Positions 1-7,924 of a stretch of DNA of 64,000 nucleotides are shown here, one piece after another. Every line of letters begins with the position of its first letter. Position 1 is the stretch's first letter. The stretch is from assembly GCF_013285155.1 (NCBI RefSeq), contig NZ_JABTEL010000005.1, positions 186,001-250,000 of the forward strand, in the 5' to 3' direction. The notes beneath the pieces were generated by a model. The model was not told the origin of the DNA and searched no databases. It was given only the letters and a program-made list of their open reading frames with translations. The stretch is from Winogradskyella undariae (GTDB taxonomy: Bacteria; Bacteroidota; Bacteroidia; Flavobacteriales; Flavobacteriaceae). The translations under genes and the position numbers were made by a program.

Positions 1-1591
1 CATAAAACCAAGTGTGGTAGATTTCTTTAATACTATTTTCTGCACCATAACTATTCATGTTACTTAGGTAAACAAGATCTAATGGATTAACACCATGAAA
101 ATAGTGAAGCATTTCTTTTGCTTTAAGATTATAGCTTGAAGTGCTAGAGGTGTTAATATTATATTTTTTAAAAATTAAATTAAGATTTCCTGTATTAGCT
201 TTTGCTTGGTTACTTCCCCAATGGTAGATCCAATCATTAGTAAATCCTCTATATAAATCTAACGTGTTAAATTGAAAATACTCGCTATAATTATTAGAAG
301 CAGCCGTTTGAGCAGAATTAATAATAGTGGTTTTTAAAGCCGTATTTACCGTATTTAAAGTCGTGTAATGTAATAAGGCATCAATATTTGAAATATTATA
401 ATTATTCCATGCACCATCAGCAATAACAGCTGAGTCATCAATATTGTCAATTAAATATTGATCGTATGTGTTATTGCCCGTTAAAGCATAGAGATATATA
501 GCTGCTGTAATAGCCATTTGGCGTTGTTCTTCTCTAGTTTTATCTGCATCACCAGCAACAATTGCACCATCATCACAGTTTTCTTGAAGTGTGTCCGTGT
601 TTAAATAAGGTAAAGCCCAGTTCCAACATAAAATTGCTTGATCTTCTAGAGTTTGTGCATAAGTTGTTAAACTAGTAAATTGACTTAAGACTTTAGAAGC
701 ATGTGCGAGTACAGAGGACGTTGAAATGGCTGCAGAAGTACAGGTAGGGCCGTAATATCGGGTGTTTGTATTGATGCTTGGTGGCGTGCTAGTGTTTTCG
801 TTATAATTTCTGCTCCCCATTTTTATATGTACAGAGCCATCTGTGTTTATCATTTTTAGTAACCAGTCGAGTTCCCATTTTATTTCATCTATAAGATCTG
901 GAATTCCGTTATCCGATTCAGGAATATTAAAATCATCACCAAAAATTTGAGGATTCTCTGTAAAGGCCCATAATAAATTATGTACTGTAGATTCTGTGAA
1001 GGTTACGTATTTATTATAACCGCCTGCATCAAACCAGCCACCGCTCATATCTTTTGTCGTTGTTGTATTATCTTGGTCATAAATATCGCGAGCAGCTGTA
1101 TCTTGAGTAAAAGAAATAGCATCTACATAAGGAGCTAAAACATAAGGTTCAGCTTTTTCAATACCCGCTCTGTTATAATAAAACATTTTAGAGGTTGTTT
1201 TAATAATATTATCATAAACAGTATCATTAACCTCAAATATTGCTGAAGATTCGTTAGTAGAAGTATCAAAAATATAATAGCTGCCATTGGTTATTACAGA
1301 TGAAAAATCGAACCACCAACCGATATCGCCAGATTGCGAATGTATATTTCCATTATTCCATTGTTGAATCGTACCTGAAAAAACAATATTATCTGTTAGT
1401 GCATTTCGAACTTCAATTGTGCTATTTGGTGTGTAATTTAAATCACTATTAAAACCAATCTGCGGATTACTAATAACAGCAACTTTAGTCGCATTTGTTC
1501 TGTAACCAAATTGATCAATATGGATGAAGTCACTATGTTGAGCGAAACAAAATAAAGGAAAAAGAAAATAGAGTATGATTAACTTTTTCAT
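1..1591 (-). CDS. Secreted glycoside hydrolase family 9 protein (partial, 3' end outside window)
   Basis: The first 530 residues are visible and the C-terminus runs off the window edge. It starts at ATG 1591 with a signal peptide of about 18 residues ending FCFAQ. An N-terminal Ig-like CelD_N domain follows (DQFGYR near residue 25). The GH9 catalytic domain begins with SGGWFDAGGYNKYV near residue 190 and reaches a VNPLDLVYLSNM segment near the visible end. GH9 enzymes are inverting endoglucanases or related exo-glycosidases that cut beta-linked polysaccharides outside the cell. The usual DAGD motif reads DAGG here, so the Asp known as the general base in this family is replaced by Gly. The catalytic Glu lies beyond the window. 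It is 43 bp downstream of coaD on the same strand. The family call is firm; the substrate is unknown. Confidence 0.85.
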   Translation of the reverse strand, partial: MKKLIILYFLFPLFCFAQHSDFIHIDQFGYRTNATKVAVISNPQIGFNSDLNYTPNSTIEVRNALTDNIVFSGTIQQWNNGNIHSQSGDIGWWFDFSSVITNGSYYIFDTSTNESSAIFEVNDTVYDNIIKTTSKMFYYNRAGIEKAEPYVLAPYVDAISFTQDTAARDIYDQDNTTTTKDMSGGWFDAGGYNKYVTFTESTVHNLLWAFTENPQIFGDDFNIPESDNGIPDLIDEIKWELDWLLKMINTDGSVHIKMGSRNYNENTSTPPSINTNTRYYGPTCTSAAISTSSVLAHASKVLSQFTSLTTYAQTLEDQAILCWNWALPYLNTDTLQENCDDGAIVAGDADKTREEQRQMAITAAIYLYALTGNNTYDQYLIDNIDDSAVIADGAWNNYNISNIDALLHYTTLNTVNTALKTTIINSAQTAASNNYSEYFQFNTLDLYRGFTNDWIYHWGSNQAKANTGNLNLIFKKYNINTSSTSSYNLKAKEMLHYFHGVNPLDLVYLSNMNSYGAENSIKEIYHTWFY

Positions 1592-1634
1592 CGTTTATTT
1601 TTTTGAAGGTTGAATATATAAAACTCGAAATTAT

Positions 1635-2096
1635 TTAGCTTTCAGAAACTCGGACACTTTCTGGTACTAAAACCGTATAATCTCCATTGTTTCTAAGCAC
1701 ATCACGTACAATAGAAGAGGATATAAAAGAAGTTTTAGAAGAGGTTAATAAGAATACGGTTTCTATTTTAGAGAGTTTTCTATTGGTATGAGCAATGGCT
1801 TTTTCAAATTCAAAATCAGCCGGATTTCGTAAACCTCTTAATATAAATTCGGCATTAACTTCCCTACAGAAATCAATAGTTAGCCCTTTATAAGTAACTA
1901 CTTTTACTTTAGGTTCGTCTTCAAAAGATTTCTCAATAAATTGTTTTCTTTCTTCTAATGAAAACATGTAATTCTTGTCAGAATTAATACCGATAGCAAC
2001 AATAACTTCATCAAAAAGTTTAATACCGCGTTTTATAATATCGTAATGTCCGTTGGTTAGCGGGTCAAAAGATCCTGGGAATATGGCTCGTTTCAT
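1635..2096 (-). CDS. coaD: Phosphopantetheine adenylyltransferase
   Basis: CoaD catalyses the penultimate step of coenzyme A synthesis, transferring AMP from ATP to 4'-phosphopantetheine in the cytoplasm. The 153-aa length is typical. The nucleotidyltransferase TxGH motif is present as TNGH at residues 14-17, preceded by PGSFDPL. The second signature appears as ISSSIVRDV near residues 125-133. It lies 61 bp downstream of ddl on the same strand, so co-transcription is likely. Pairing of CoA and cell-wall genes here matches what I recall of flavobacterial gene order. Confidence 0.96.
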   Translation of the reverse strand: MKRAIFPGSFDPLTNGHYDIIKRGIKLFDEVIVAIGINSDKNYMFSLEERKQFIEKSFEDEPKVKVVTYKGLTIDFCREVNAEFILRGLRNPADFEFEKAIAHTNRKLSKIETVFLLTSSKTSFISSSIVRDVLRNNGDYTVLVPESVRVSES

Positions 2097-2157
2097 CGGT
2101 GATAATGTTTTGTGGTTTACGTTAAATAAATAGACGTTATAGATTCAAAGATAATTA

Positions 2158-3132
2158 TTATTTCAGAGCTTCTTTAATTGCACTATCAAATAAATCTTGC
2201 ATACTTATTCCGGCTTGTGCAGCTTGTTGAGGTAAAATGCTTTCATTGATAAGACCAGGAACTGTATTTACTTCTAATAAATAAGGTTCATCATTTTTAA
2301 AGATAAATTCACTTCTAGAAAAGCCTTTCATTTTTAAAGTTTCATAGATTTTTTTAGCTTCAATGTTTACTCTATTTGCGTAATCATCAGAAATACGAGC
2401 AGGTGTAATTTCTTGAGATTTCCCTTCATATTTAGCTTGGTAATCAAAGAAGTCATTTTCAGATACAATTTCGGTGATTGGTAAAACGAGAGTTTCTCCT
2501 TTGTAAGTAATTACACCCACAGAAACTTCTACACCATCTAAAAACTGTTCGATAATAATTTCATTATCTTCTTTAAATGAATTGTCAATAGCAGTTTGTA
2601 ATTCTTCCTTTTTATAAACTTTAGAAATACCAAAACTACTACCAGCTTTGTTTGCTTTTACAAAACAAGGTAAACCAACTTTGGCTACAATAGCGTCTTC
2701 ATCTACAACATCACCAAAATTTAAGTAATAACTTTCAGCCGTTTTAATACCAAAAGGTTTTAGCGTTGCTAATAAATCACGTTTATTAAACGTTAATGCG
2801 GCTTGATACATAGAACAGCTCGTTTGTGGTATATTTAGCAATTCAAAATACGCTTGCATATAGCCATCTTCGCCGGGAGAACCGTGAATGGCATTAAAAA
2901 CACAATCGAATTTTATCTTAGTTTCGTTTATTAAAACAGAAAAATCATTTTTATCTACCGGAAATTCTTCATCCAAATCATTAACAAATACCCATTTATT
3001 TTTAAAGATATGAATGCGGTAAGCATTATATTTATTTTTGTCTAAAGTGTTAAAAACCACGTTACCACTCTTAAGGGAGATCTTGTATTCGCTAGAATAA
3101 CCGCCCATTATAATTGCAATATTTTTCTTCAT
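2158..3132 (-). CDS. ddl: D-alanine--D-alanine ligase
   Basis: Ddl joins two D-alanines with ATP to supply the peptidoglycan stem peptide terminus. This 324-aa protein has the N-terminal GGYSSEYKISLKSG signature, the HGSPGEDG segment near residue 83, an ATP-grasp core, and the C-terminal metal/ATP motif LLEVNTVPG near residue 286. Length and motifs fit the family. It is divergent from the PASTA protein gene at 3258, with about 125 bp between the two starts. The neighbours (PASTA protein, coaD) fit a cell envelope role. Confidence 0.96.
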   Translation of the reverse strand: MKKNIAIIMGGYSSEYKISLKSGNVVFNTLDKNKYNAYRIHIFKNKWVFVNDLDEEFPVDKNDFSVLINETKIKFDCVFNAIHGSPGEDGYMQAYFELLNIPQTSCSMYQAALTFNKRDLLATLKPFGIKTAESYYLNFGDVVDEDAIVAKVGLPCFVKANKAGSSFGISKVYKKEELQTAIDNSFKEDNEIIIEQFLDGVEVSVGVITYKGETLVLPITEIVSENDFFDYQAKYEGKSQEITPARISDDYANRVNIEAKKIYETLKMKGFSRSEFIFKNDEPYLLEVNTVPGLINESILPQQAAQAGISMQDLFDSAIKEALK

Positions 3133-3232
3133 CTTTCAGTTTAAAAAAGCCCGTGTGTAAATGTATAATATATTTTTTATAAACTAAATGAGTTGTTCGT
3201 ACGTATTTTAGATATGTGTCGTTATTATTTCT

Positions 3233-3240
3233 TAGTTTTG
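3233..3240 (+). promoter_or_regulatory. -7 promoter element for the PASTA-rluD operon
   Basis: TAGTTTTG matches the Bacteroidota -7 consensus TAnnTTTG exactly and lies 17 bp before ATG 3258. It falls inside a longer reading frame that could open at GTG 3216, which argues that the upstream GTG is not the start. No clear -33 TTTG was seen at the expected distance. Confidence 0.5.
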
Positions 3241-3257
3241 CCAACAATTATTTGCAT

Positions 3258-3806
3258 ATGAGTTTTATTAAGTTTCTTACCAGTAAAGTTTTTTTTAAAC
3301 AAGTTGCATTAGCTCTTGTAGCTGTTGTAGTTTTGTGTTTTATAGCCTTAAAATGGTTGAGTATAACCACCAATCATGGTGAGTTTATAACTGTACCAGA
3401 TTTAAAAGGTAAATCCTTAGAAACTGTAGGGATAGAGTTAAAGGATAATCATTTGGCTTTAGAAATTCAAGATTCTGCAAATTATAATCCAAAATACCCA
3501 AAGTATTCTGTAATTGAACAAAACCCAATAGCAGGATCTAATGTTAAGGAGAATAGAAAAATTTATTTAATCTTAAATCCTTCTGGTTACAGAAAGGTTG
3601 AAGTGCCAAATATTTTGAAAAGAACCTTTAGACAAGCAAAACCTCAATTAGAAGCCTTAGAGTTTACAATTGGAAAAATAACCTATAAAGATGCCATTGG
3701 TGAAGGTGTTATTTCTATGTCACATGACGGAGAAACATTAAAGCCAGGCACATTATTACCATTAACTTCTAAGATTGACTTAGTAGTGGGTAACGGTAAA
3801 CTTTAA
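3258..3806 (+). CDS. PASTA domain membrane protein
   Basis: I chose ATG 3258 (182 aa) over GTG 3216 because a -7 element lies between them. A short cytoplasmic N-terminus is followed by one membrane helix (about residues 11-31). Two PASTA repeats follow, beginning at VPDLKGKSLETVG and VPNILKRTFRQAK. PASTA domains bind peptidoglycan or beta-lactam-like ligands and usually sit outside the membrane in Ser/Thr kinases or penicillin-binding proteins; here there is no kinase or transpeptidase domain. The gene is 9 bp upstream of rluD and divergent from ddl. A role in cell-wall sensing is an inference from the domain and neighbours. Confidence 0.9.
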   Translation: MSFIKFLTSKVFFKQVALALVAVVVLCFIALKWLSITTNHGEFITVPDLKGKSLETVGIELKDNHLALEIQDSANYNPKYPKYSVIEQNPIAGSNVKENRKIYLILNPSGYRKVEVPNILKRTFRQAKPQLEALEFTIGKITYKDAIGEGVISMSHDGETLKPGTLLPLTSKIDLVVGNGKL

Positions 3807-3815
3807 ATTTATATA

Positions 3816-4853
3816 ATGCCAAATATTCCTGAAATTTCAGACGATGCAGAAAACGAATTATACGAGCATCATGCTTTTAAAGTTGTTGCTGGTCAACAAC
3901 CACTTCGTATCGATAAATACTTAATGAATTTTATTGAAAACGCAACACGTAATAAAATTCAAGTTGCCGCGAAAGACGGTAGTATTTTTGTAAATAACGT
4001 TCCCGTAAAATCGAATTACAAAGTAAAGCCTAATGATTTTATTACTGTAAAATTTGAGCATCCTCCACATGAAAATCTTTTGGTTGCAGAAGATATTGAT
4101 ATCGATGTGGTTTATGAAGATGATGACTTGTTAGTGGTGAACAAACCTGCCGGAATGGTAGTACACCCTGGTCATGGTAATTACTCTGGGACTTTAATTA
4201 ATGCCTTGATTTTTCATTTTGAAAATTTACCAAATAACTCAAGTGAAAGACCAGGTTTAGTACACCGAATCGATAAAGATACCAGTGGATTATTAGTGGT
4301 TGCTAAGACAGAACAAGCCATGGCACATCTTTCTAGTCAATTTGCTAAGAAAACAAGTGAGCGCGAATATGTTGCTATTGTTTGGGGTAATATGGAAGAA
4401 GATGAAGGAACTATTGAAGGTAATATTGGTCGCCATCCAAAAAATAGATTACAAAACGTTGTTTTCGTAGACGATGATGAAGAGCAAGGAAAACATGCTG
4501 TAACACATTATAAGGTGATAGAACGTTTAGGTTATGTTACTTTAGTGAGTTGCAAGCTTGAGACGGGACGTACACACCAAATCCGTGTGCACATGAAATA
4601 TATTGGACATACATTATTTAACGATGCGCGTTATGGTGGTGAACGTATTTTAAAAGGAACAACGTTTACAAAATATAAACAGTTTGTAGATAACTGTTTT
4701 AAAATTTTGCCAAGACAAGCGCTACATGCTAAGACGTTAGGTTTTGTACATCCAACCACAAATGAATTTATGAGGTTTGAATCTGAAGTTCCTGAGGATA
4801 TGACCTTATGTATTGAGAAATGGCGCCATTATGCAAGGCATATGGATGCTTAG
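3816..4853 (+). CDS. rluD: RluA-family 23S rRNA pseudouridine synthase
   Basis: This family converts specific uridines of 23S rRNA to pseudouridine. The 345-aa protein has an S4 RNA-binding domain (about residues 27-77) and a catalytic domain with HRIDKDTSG at residues 150-158, where D153 is the expected catalytic Asp. The LVSCKLETGRTHQIRVH segment is the second family signature. It follows the PASTA gene by 9 bp and ends before a strong terminator. The RluD-type assignment (helix 69 of 23S rRNA) rests on domain layout; other RluA-family targets cannot be excluded. Confidence 0.9.
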   Translation: MPNIPEISDDAENELYEHHAFKVVAGQQPLRIDKYLMNFIENATRNKIQVAAKDGSIFVNNVPVKSNYKVKPNDFITVKFEHPPHENLLVAEDIDIDVVYEDDDLLVVNKPAGMVVHPGHGNYSGTLINALIFHFENLPNNSSERPGLVHRIDKDTSGLLVVAKTEQAMAHLSSQFAKKTSEREYVAIVWGNMEEDEGTIEGNIGRHPKNRLQNVVFVDDDEEQGKHAVTHYKVIERLGYVTLVSCKLETGRTHQIRVHMKYIGHTLFNDARYGGERILKGTTFTKYKQFVDNCFKILPRQALHAKTLGFVHPTTNEFMRFESEVPEDMTLCIEKWRHYARHMDA

Positions 4854-4886
4854 GTAGAAACCGATACACCATTTTATTTATATCAG

Positions 4887-4947
4887 CATCTCATTTTTTC
4901 TGCACAAGTTTCTAAAGCTTAATAGAAAAAATGAGATGTTTTTTTAT
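4887..4947 (+). terminator. Rho-independent terminator after rluD; rest of the 353-bp gap to yaaA is empty
   Basis: A perfect 15-bp inverted repeat (CATCTCATTTTTTCT at 4887-4901, its complement at 4924-4938) with a 22-nt loop is followed at once by a T run. The remaining bases up to 5206 hold no convincing gene. Just before yaaA there is a TGCTTTTG at 5186-5193, one base off the -7 consensus, which may be its promoter. Confidence 0.85.
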
Positions 4948-5206
4948 ATATATTATTTTGAATGTGATAGAAGCGTATCATTCAAATAGATCTTCTTCAA
5001 TTTATTTCTTCAAAAATAAAAAAGTACATTCCTTGGTGTTATTGATGTTTTCTATGTTTTTATTATTTCGATAGGAAATACTTATATCGTTATCTAGATT
5101 AGTGTTCAGTAATATTTGAAATTCTTTCATATAGATTGTATTTTTACATAGAGAAAGAAAATAGTTTAACCATTAATAAAACACCTGCTTTTGCAGTTCA
5201 CTATAT

Positions 5207-5965
5207 ATGAAATTAGTATTATCACCAGCAAAATCTTTAGATTACGAAACAAAATTGCCAACTAGCAAAACGACGGATGGTCAATTTTTAAAAGAAGCAG
5301 ATCAGCTTAATAAAGTCTTGAAAAAGAAATCAGCAAAGGATTTATCAGAGCTGATGCACATTTCAGATAACTTAGGGCAGTTAAACTTTGAACGAAATCA
5401 AGATTGGGAATTACCATTTACCCAAGACAATGCCAGACCAGCTATTTACGCATTTAGTGGAGATGTTTATAGAGGAATAGATGCTTATACAATTGATACG
5501 AAGAAATTAGATAAAGTAGAAGATACTGTACGTATTCTTTCAGGTTTATATGGAATTTTAAAACCTTTAGATTTAGTGCAACCTTACCGATTAGAAATGG
5601 GAACTAAATTGCCTGTAGGTAAAAACAAGAATTTGTATGAATTCTGGCAAAAGAAGGTGACCAAGGCGTTGAATGAAGAATTAGAAGACGATGAACTCTT
5701 TATCAACCTAGCAAGTAACGAGTACTTTAAGGCAGTTGACACTAAAGCTTTAAAAGTACCTGTTGTAAATATTGTTTTCAAAGAATTTAAAAACGACAAG
5801 TATAAAATTGTTGCTTTCTATGCCAAATTAGCAAGAGGATTAATGACCAGATATATTATTGATACAGATGCAAAAACGGTAGATGATATTAAAGCTTTTA
5901 ATTATGAGAATTATGGTTTTAGCGATGCGTTGTCTTCAGAAAATGAGTTGGTGTTTACCAGATAA
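5207..5965 (+). CDS. yaaA: YaaA/DUF328 peroxide stress protein
   Basis: YaaA proteins lower free intracellular iron during peroxide stress in E. coli and contain a DNA-binding fold. The 252-aa protein covers the whole single domain: N-terminal LVLSPAKSLDYE, central FSGDVYRGIDA and LSGLYGILKPLDLVQPYRLEMG, and C-terminal FYAKLARGLMTRY. These are family hallmarks and the length is usual. It stands alone between the rluD terminator and a promoter for the next gene. The peroxide role is transferred from E. coli; a katA/oxyR module lies 34 kb away in this window. Confidence 0.93.
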   Translation: MKLVLSPAKSLDYETKLPTSKTTDGQFLKEADQLNKVLKKKSAKDLSELMHISDNLGQLNFERNQDWELPFTQDNARPAIYAFSGDVYRGIDAYTIDTKKLDKVEDTVRILSGLYGILKPLDLVQPYRLEMGTKLPVGKNKNLYEFWQKKVTKALNEELEDDELFINLASNEYFKAVDTKALKVPVVNIVFKEFKNDKYKIVAFYAKLARGLMTRYIIDTDAKTVDDIKAFNYENYGFSDALSSENELVFTR

Positions 5966-5981
5966 AGTGAATATAAATAGC

Positions 5982-5989
5982 TAATTTTG
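5982..5989 (+). promoter_or_regulatory. -7 promoter element close to the start of the TPR membrane protein
   Basis: TAATTTTG is a perfect TAnnTTTG match and ends only 5 bp before ATG 5995. Transcription would begin at or next to the start codon, giving a leaderless or near-leaderless mRNA. No -33 element stands out. Confidence 0.45.
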
Positions 5990-5994
5990 CAGCT

Positions 5995-6720
5995 ATGTAT
6001 TACTTCTTACTTTTAGCGCTTAAAGCGTTTTGCATCTATCATGCTTTTAAAAATAACAAACCTTTTTATTGGTATCTCATTATATTTATTGTTCCCATAT
6101 TGGGGCCATTAATATATATTATCACTCAGGTGTATAATAGAAATGACACTCAAAAAATACAAGAGGAAATTACAACCGTTTTAAATCCTACAAAACGGAT
6201 TAAAGACCTAGAAGCTAAGCTAAAATTTATTGACACCTATACCAACAGAATTGATTTAGCAGATGCTTATTATGCAAATAAAGATTTTGATAAAGCCGTT
6301 CTTAATTATAACATAACTTTAGAAGATACGGTTCAAGATCCTTTATATGCGAGACAAAAACTGATCTTGTGTTATTTTCAATTAAGTGATTATAATGCTG
6401 TAATTACTCAAGCTGAATTGATAAAGGATAAGCACGAATTTAAAGGTTCAAAGCAACAGTTCTGTTATGGTTTAGCTTTAAATGAATTGGGTAAAAGAGA
6501 AGAGGCAGAAGTGCAATTAAAAACCATAGATAGACCGTATTCTAATTACGCAGAACGTTTAGAGCTTGCTAAGTTTTATTTAGATAACAATAAAGCTTCC
6601 GAAGGAAAGGCGTTGTTAAATGAAATTTCTATGGAATCTAAAAGCTTAACAAAACCTAACCAAAAGTTATACGGAAGTACTATTGTTGAGGTAGAGCGTT
6701 TGTTGTCTTCTCTAAAATAA
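5995..6720 (+). CDS. TPR protein with N-terminal membrane hairpin
   Basis: The 241-aa protein starts with two close hydrophobic segments (residues 1-15 and about 25-45) that resemble the phospholipase D-nuclease N-terminal membrane hairpin (FYWYLIIFIVPILGPLIY). A soluble part built of helical TPR-like repeats follows (IDLADAYYANKDFDKAVLNYN, LELAKFYLDNN). No catalytic residues are evident. It probably anchors a TPR scaffold to the inner membrane. It ends 18 bp before the convergent PepSY gene. I know similar proteins in flavobacteria only as uncharacterised. Confidence 0.75.
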   Translation: MYYFLLLALKAFCIYHAFKNNKPFYWYLIIFIVPILGPLIYIITQVYNRNDTQKIQEEITTVLNPTKRIKDLEAKLKFIDTYTNRIDLADAYYANKDFDKAVLNYNITLEDTVQDPLYARQKLILCYFQLSDYNAVITQAELIKDKHEFKGSKQQFCYGLALNELGKREEAEVQLKTIDRPYSNYAERLELAKFYLDNNKASEGKALLNEISMESKSLTKPNQKLYGSTIVEVERLLSSLK

Positions 6721-6738
6721 GTTAGGAAACAGTTTTAG

Positions 6739-7860
6739 TTATTTTTTATTCTTTTTATAATTTCTTCCATACCATAACAAGAACCCTGTTACAGGTAATG
6801 TTGCGGTTAATAAGCTAATTAAAAAGGCTATGATTTTTCCAACAATACCACCAATGGCCCCAATATGAATATCGTAATTCATTCGTAATACTTTATCTGC
6901 AAATTTAGCATCCTTATACTTTCCGTATATGGCTGGTGTTTCAATTTCTTCTAAAGTATTTTGATCAAAAAATCTAAAATCGGAATCGTAATAAAGACCT
7001 TTGCTATTAGAAACTTCTACGTAGATACTTTCGTCCTCAGTTTTAGGATAATGTAATTCGTAGGCTACAGCTTCAGGCGATTCTTTTTGAAGTTTTACAA
7101 TAAGATAGTCCATCGGAATCGTGCTGTTATCGCTTAATGCTTCACTTTTATTTTCCGGAATAATAAATGCAGGAACTTTATCTCCACCAACAGATTTATA
7201 TACAACATACTTTAACCAATTATAAGAAATAACAGAACCTGTAAACGCGACTATCAAAGCTAATGAACAGATGTAGAATCCAATAACAGTGTGTAAATCG
7301 AAGTTTTTGCGTTTCCATCGTGTTGTCTTTTTCCAATCAAATTTTAAACGTTGTTTTAAATTTTTACGCTTTTTAGGGATCCATATAATAAATCCAGATA
7401 TAATAATTAGAATGAAAATTAAGATAGAAGCAGCAACCAATTGTTCGCCTATTTCTTTAGGTAACCATAAACGTGTATGACCTTTTAAAATGAAAGCAAA
7501 AAAACCCGTAAGATGGTCATCTACTTGTATGACTTCTCCATTGTATGGATTAAGAAATACACTTTGATAGAATTCAGGTTCAGCATCATAAAAAATGACT
7601 TCTATAGCGTCTTTATTTTTTTTAAAAACTGTTCCATGAATCGTATTATTAGGAAAAACCACTTTAGCATAATCCTTAGCTTCGGTGGGCGTCAGTATAG
7701 CTGCATCCTGTGGTTCAACATATTTGTAATCGTCGTATAATCCTTCAATTTCTTCTCTAAATGCCCAAGAACAGCCCGTAATAGCAACAACAAATACGAC
7801 GAGTCCGGTTGCTAAACCTAAAATTTTATGTAGTTGAAAAATGATTTTTTTTACGGACAT
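6739..7860 (-). CDS. PepSY-associated TM helix protein
   Basis: This 373-aa inner membrane protein (ATG 7860 chosen; ATG 7887 is in frame but adds only a weak extension) has a first helix FQLHKILGLATGLVVFVVAITG, two large periplasmic PepSY-like stretches, and three more helices. One helix carries FDLHTVIGFYICSLALIVAFTG and the last ends LLWYGRN. His residues near the helix starts recall the heme-coordinating His of this family, which includes siderophore-interior reductases such as FoxB/PiuB. It lies 38 bp downstream of the TonB receptor on the same strand, so a role in ferric-siderophore or other metal handling is likely. That role is inferred from the pairing. Confidence 0.88.
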   Translation of the reverse strand: MSVKKIIFQLHKILGLATGLVVFVVAITGCSWAFREEIEGLYDDYKYVEPQDAAILTPTEAKDYAKVVFPNNTIHGTVFKKNKDAIEVIFYDAEPEFYQSVFLNPYNGEVIQVDDHLTGFFAFILKGHTRLWLPKEIGEQLVAASILIFILIIISGFIIWIPKKRKNLKQRLKFDWKKTTRWKRKNFDLHTVIGFYICSLALIVAFTGSVISYNWLKYVVYKSVGGDKVPAFIIPENKSEALSDNSTIPMDYLIVKLQKESPEAVAYELHYPKTEDESIYVEVSNSKGLYYDSDFRFFDQNTLEEIETPAIYGKYKDAKFADKVLRMNYDIHIGAIGGIVGKIIAFLISLLTATLPVTGFLLWYGRNYKKNKK

Positions 7861-7924
7861 ATTGTTTTTTAAATTAAAAAAGAGCAAACTTACAAATTAA
7901 GCTTGCTCTTTAAGTATGAGTTAA

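Noticed and set aside
5002..5130. 42-codon minus-strand frame in the rluD-yaaA gap
   Set aside because: Complete ATG-to-stop frame but no promoter, terminator or recognisable motif; an AT-rich chance frame is as likely.
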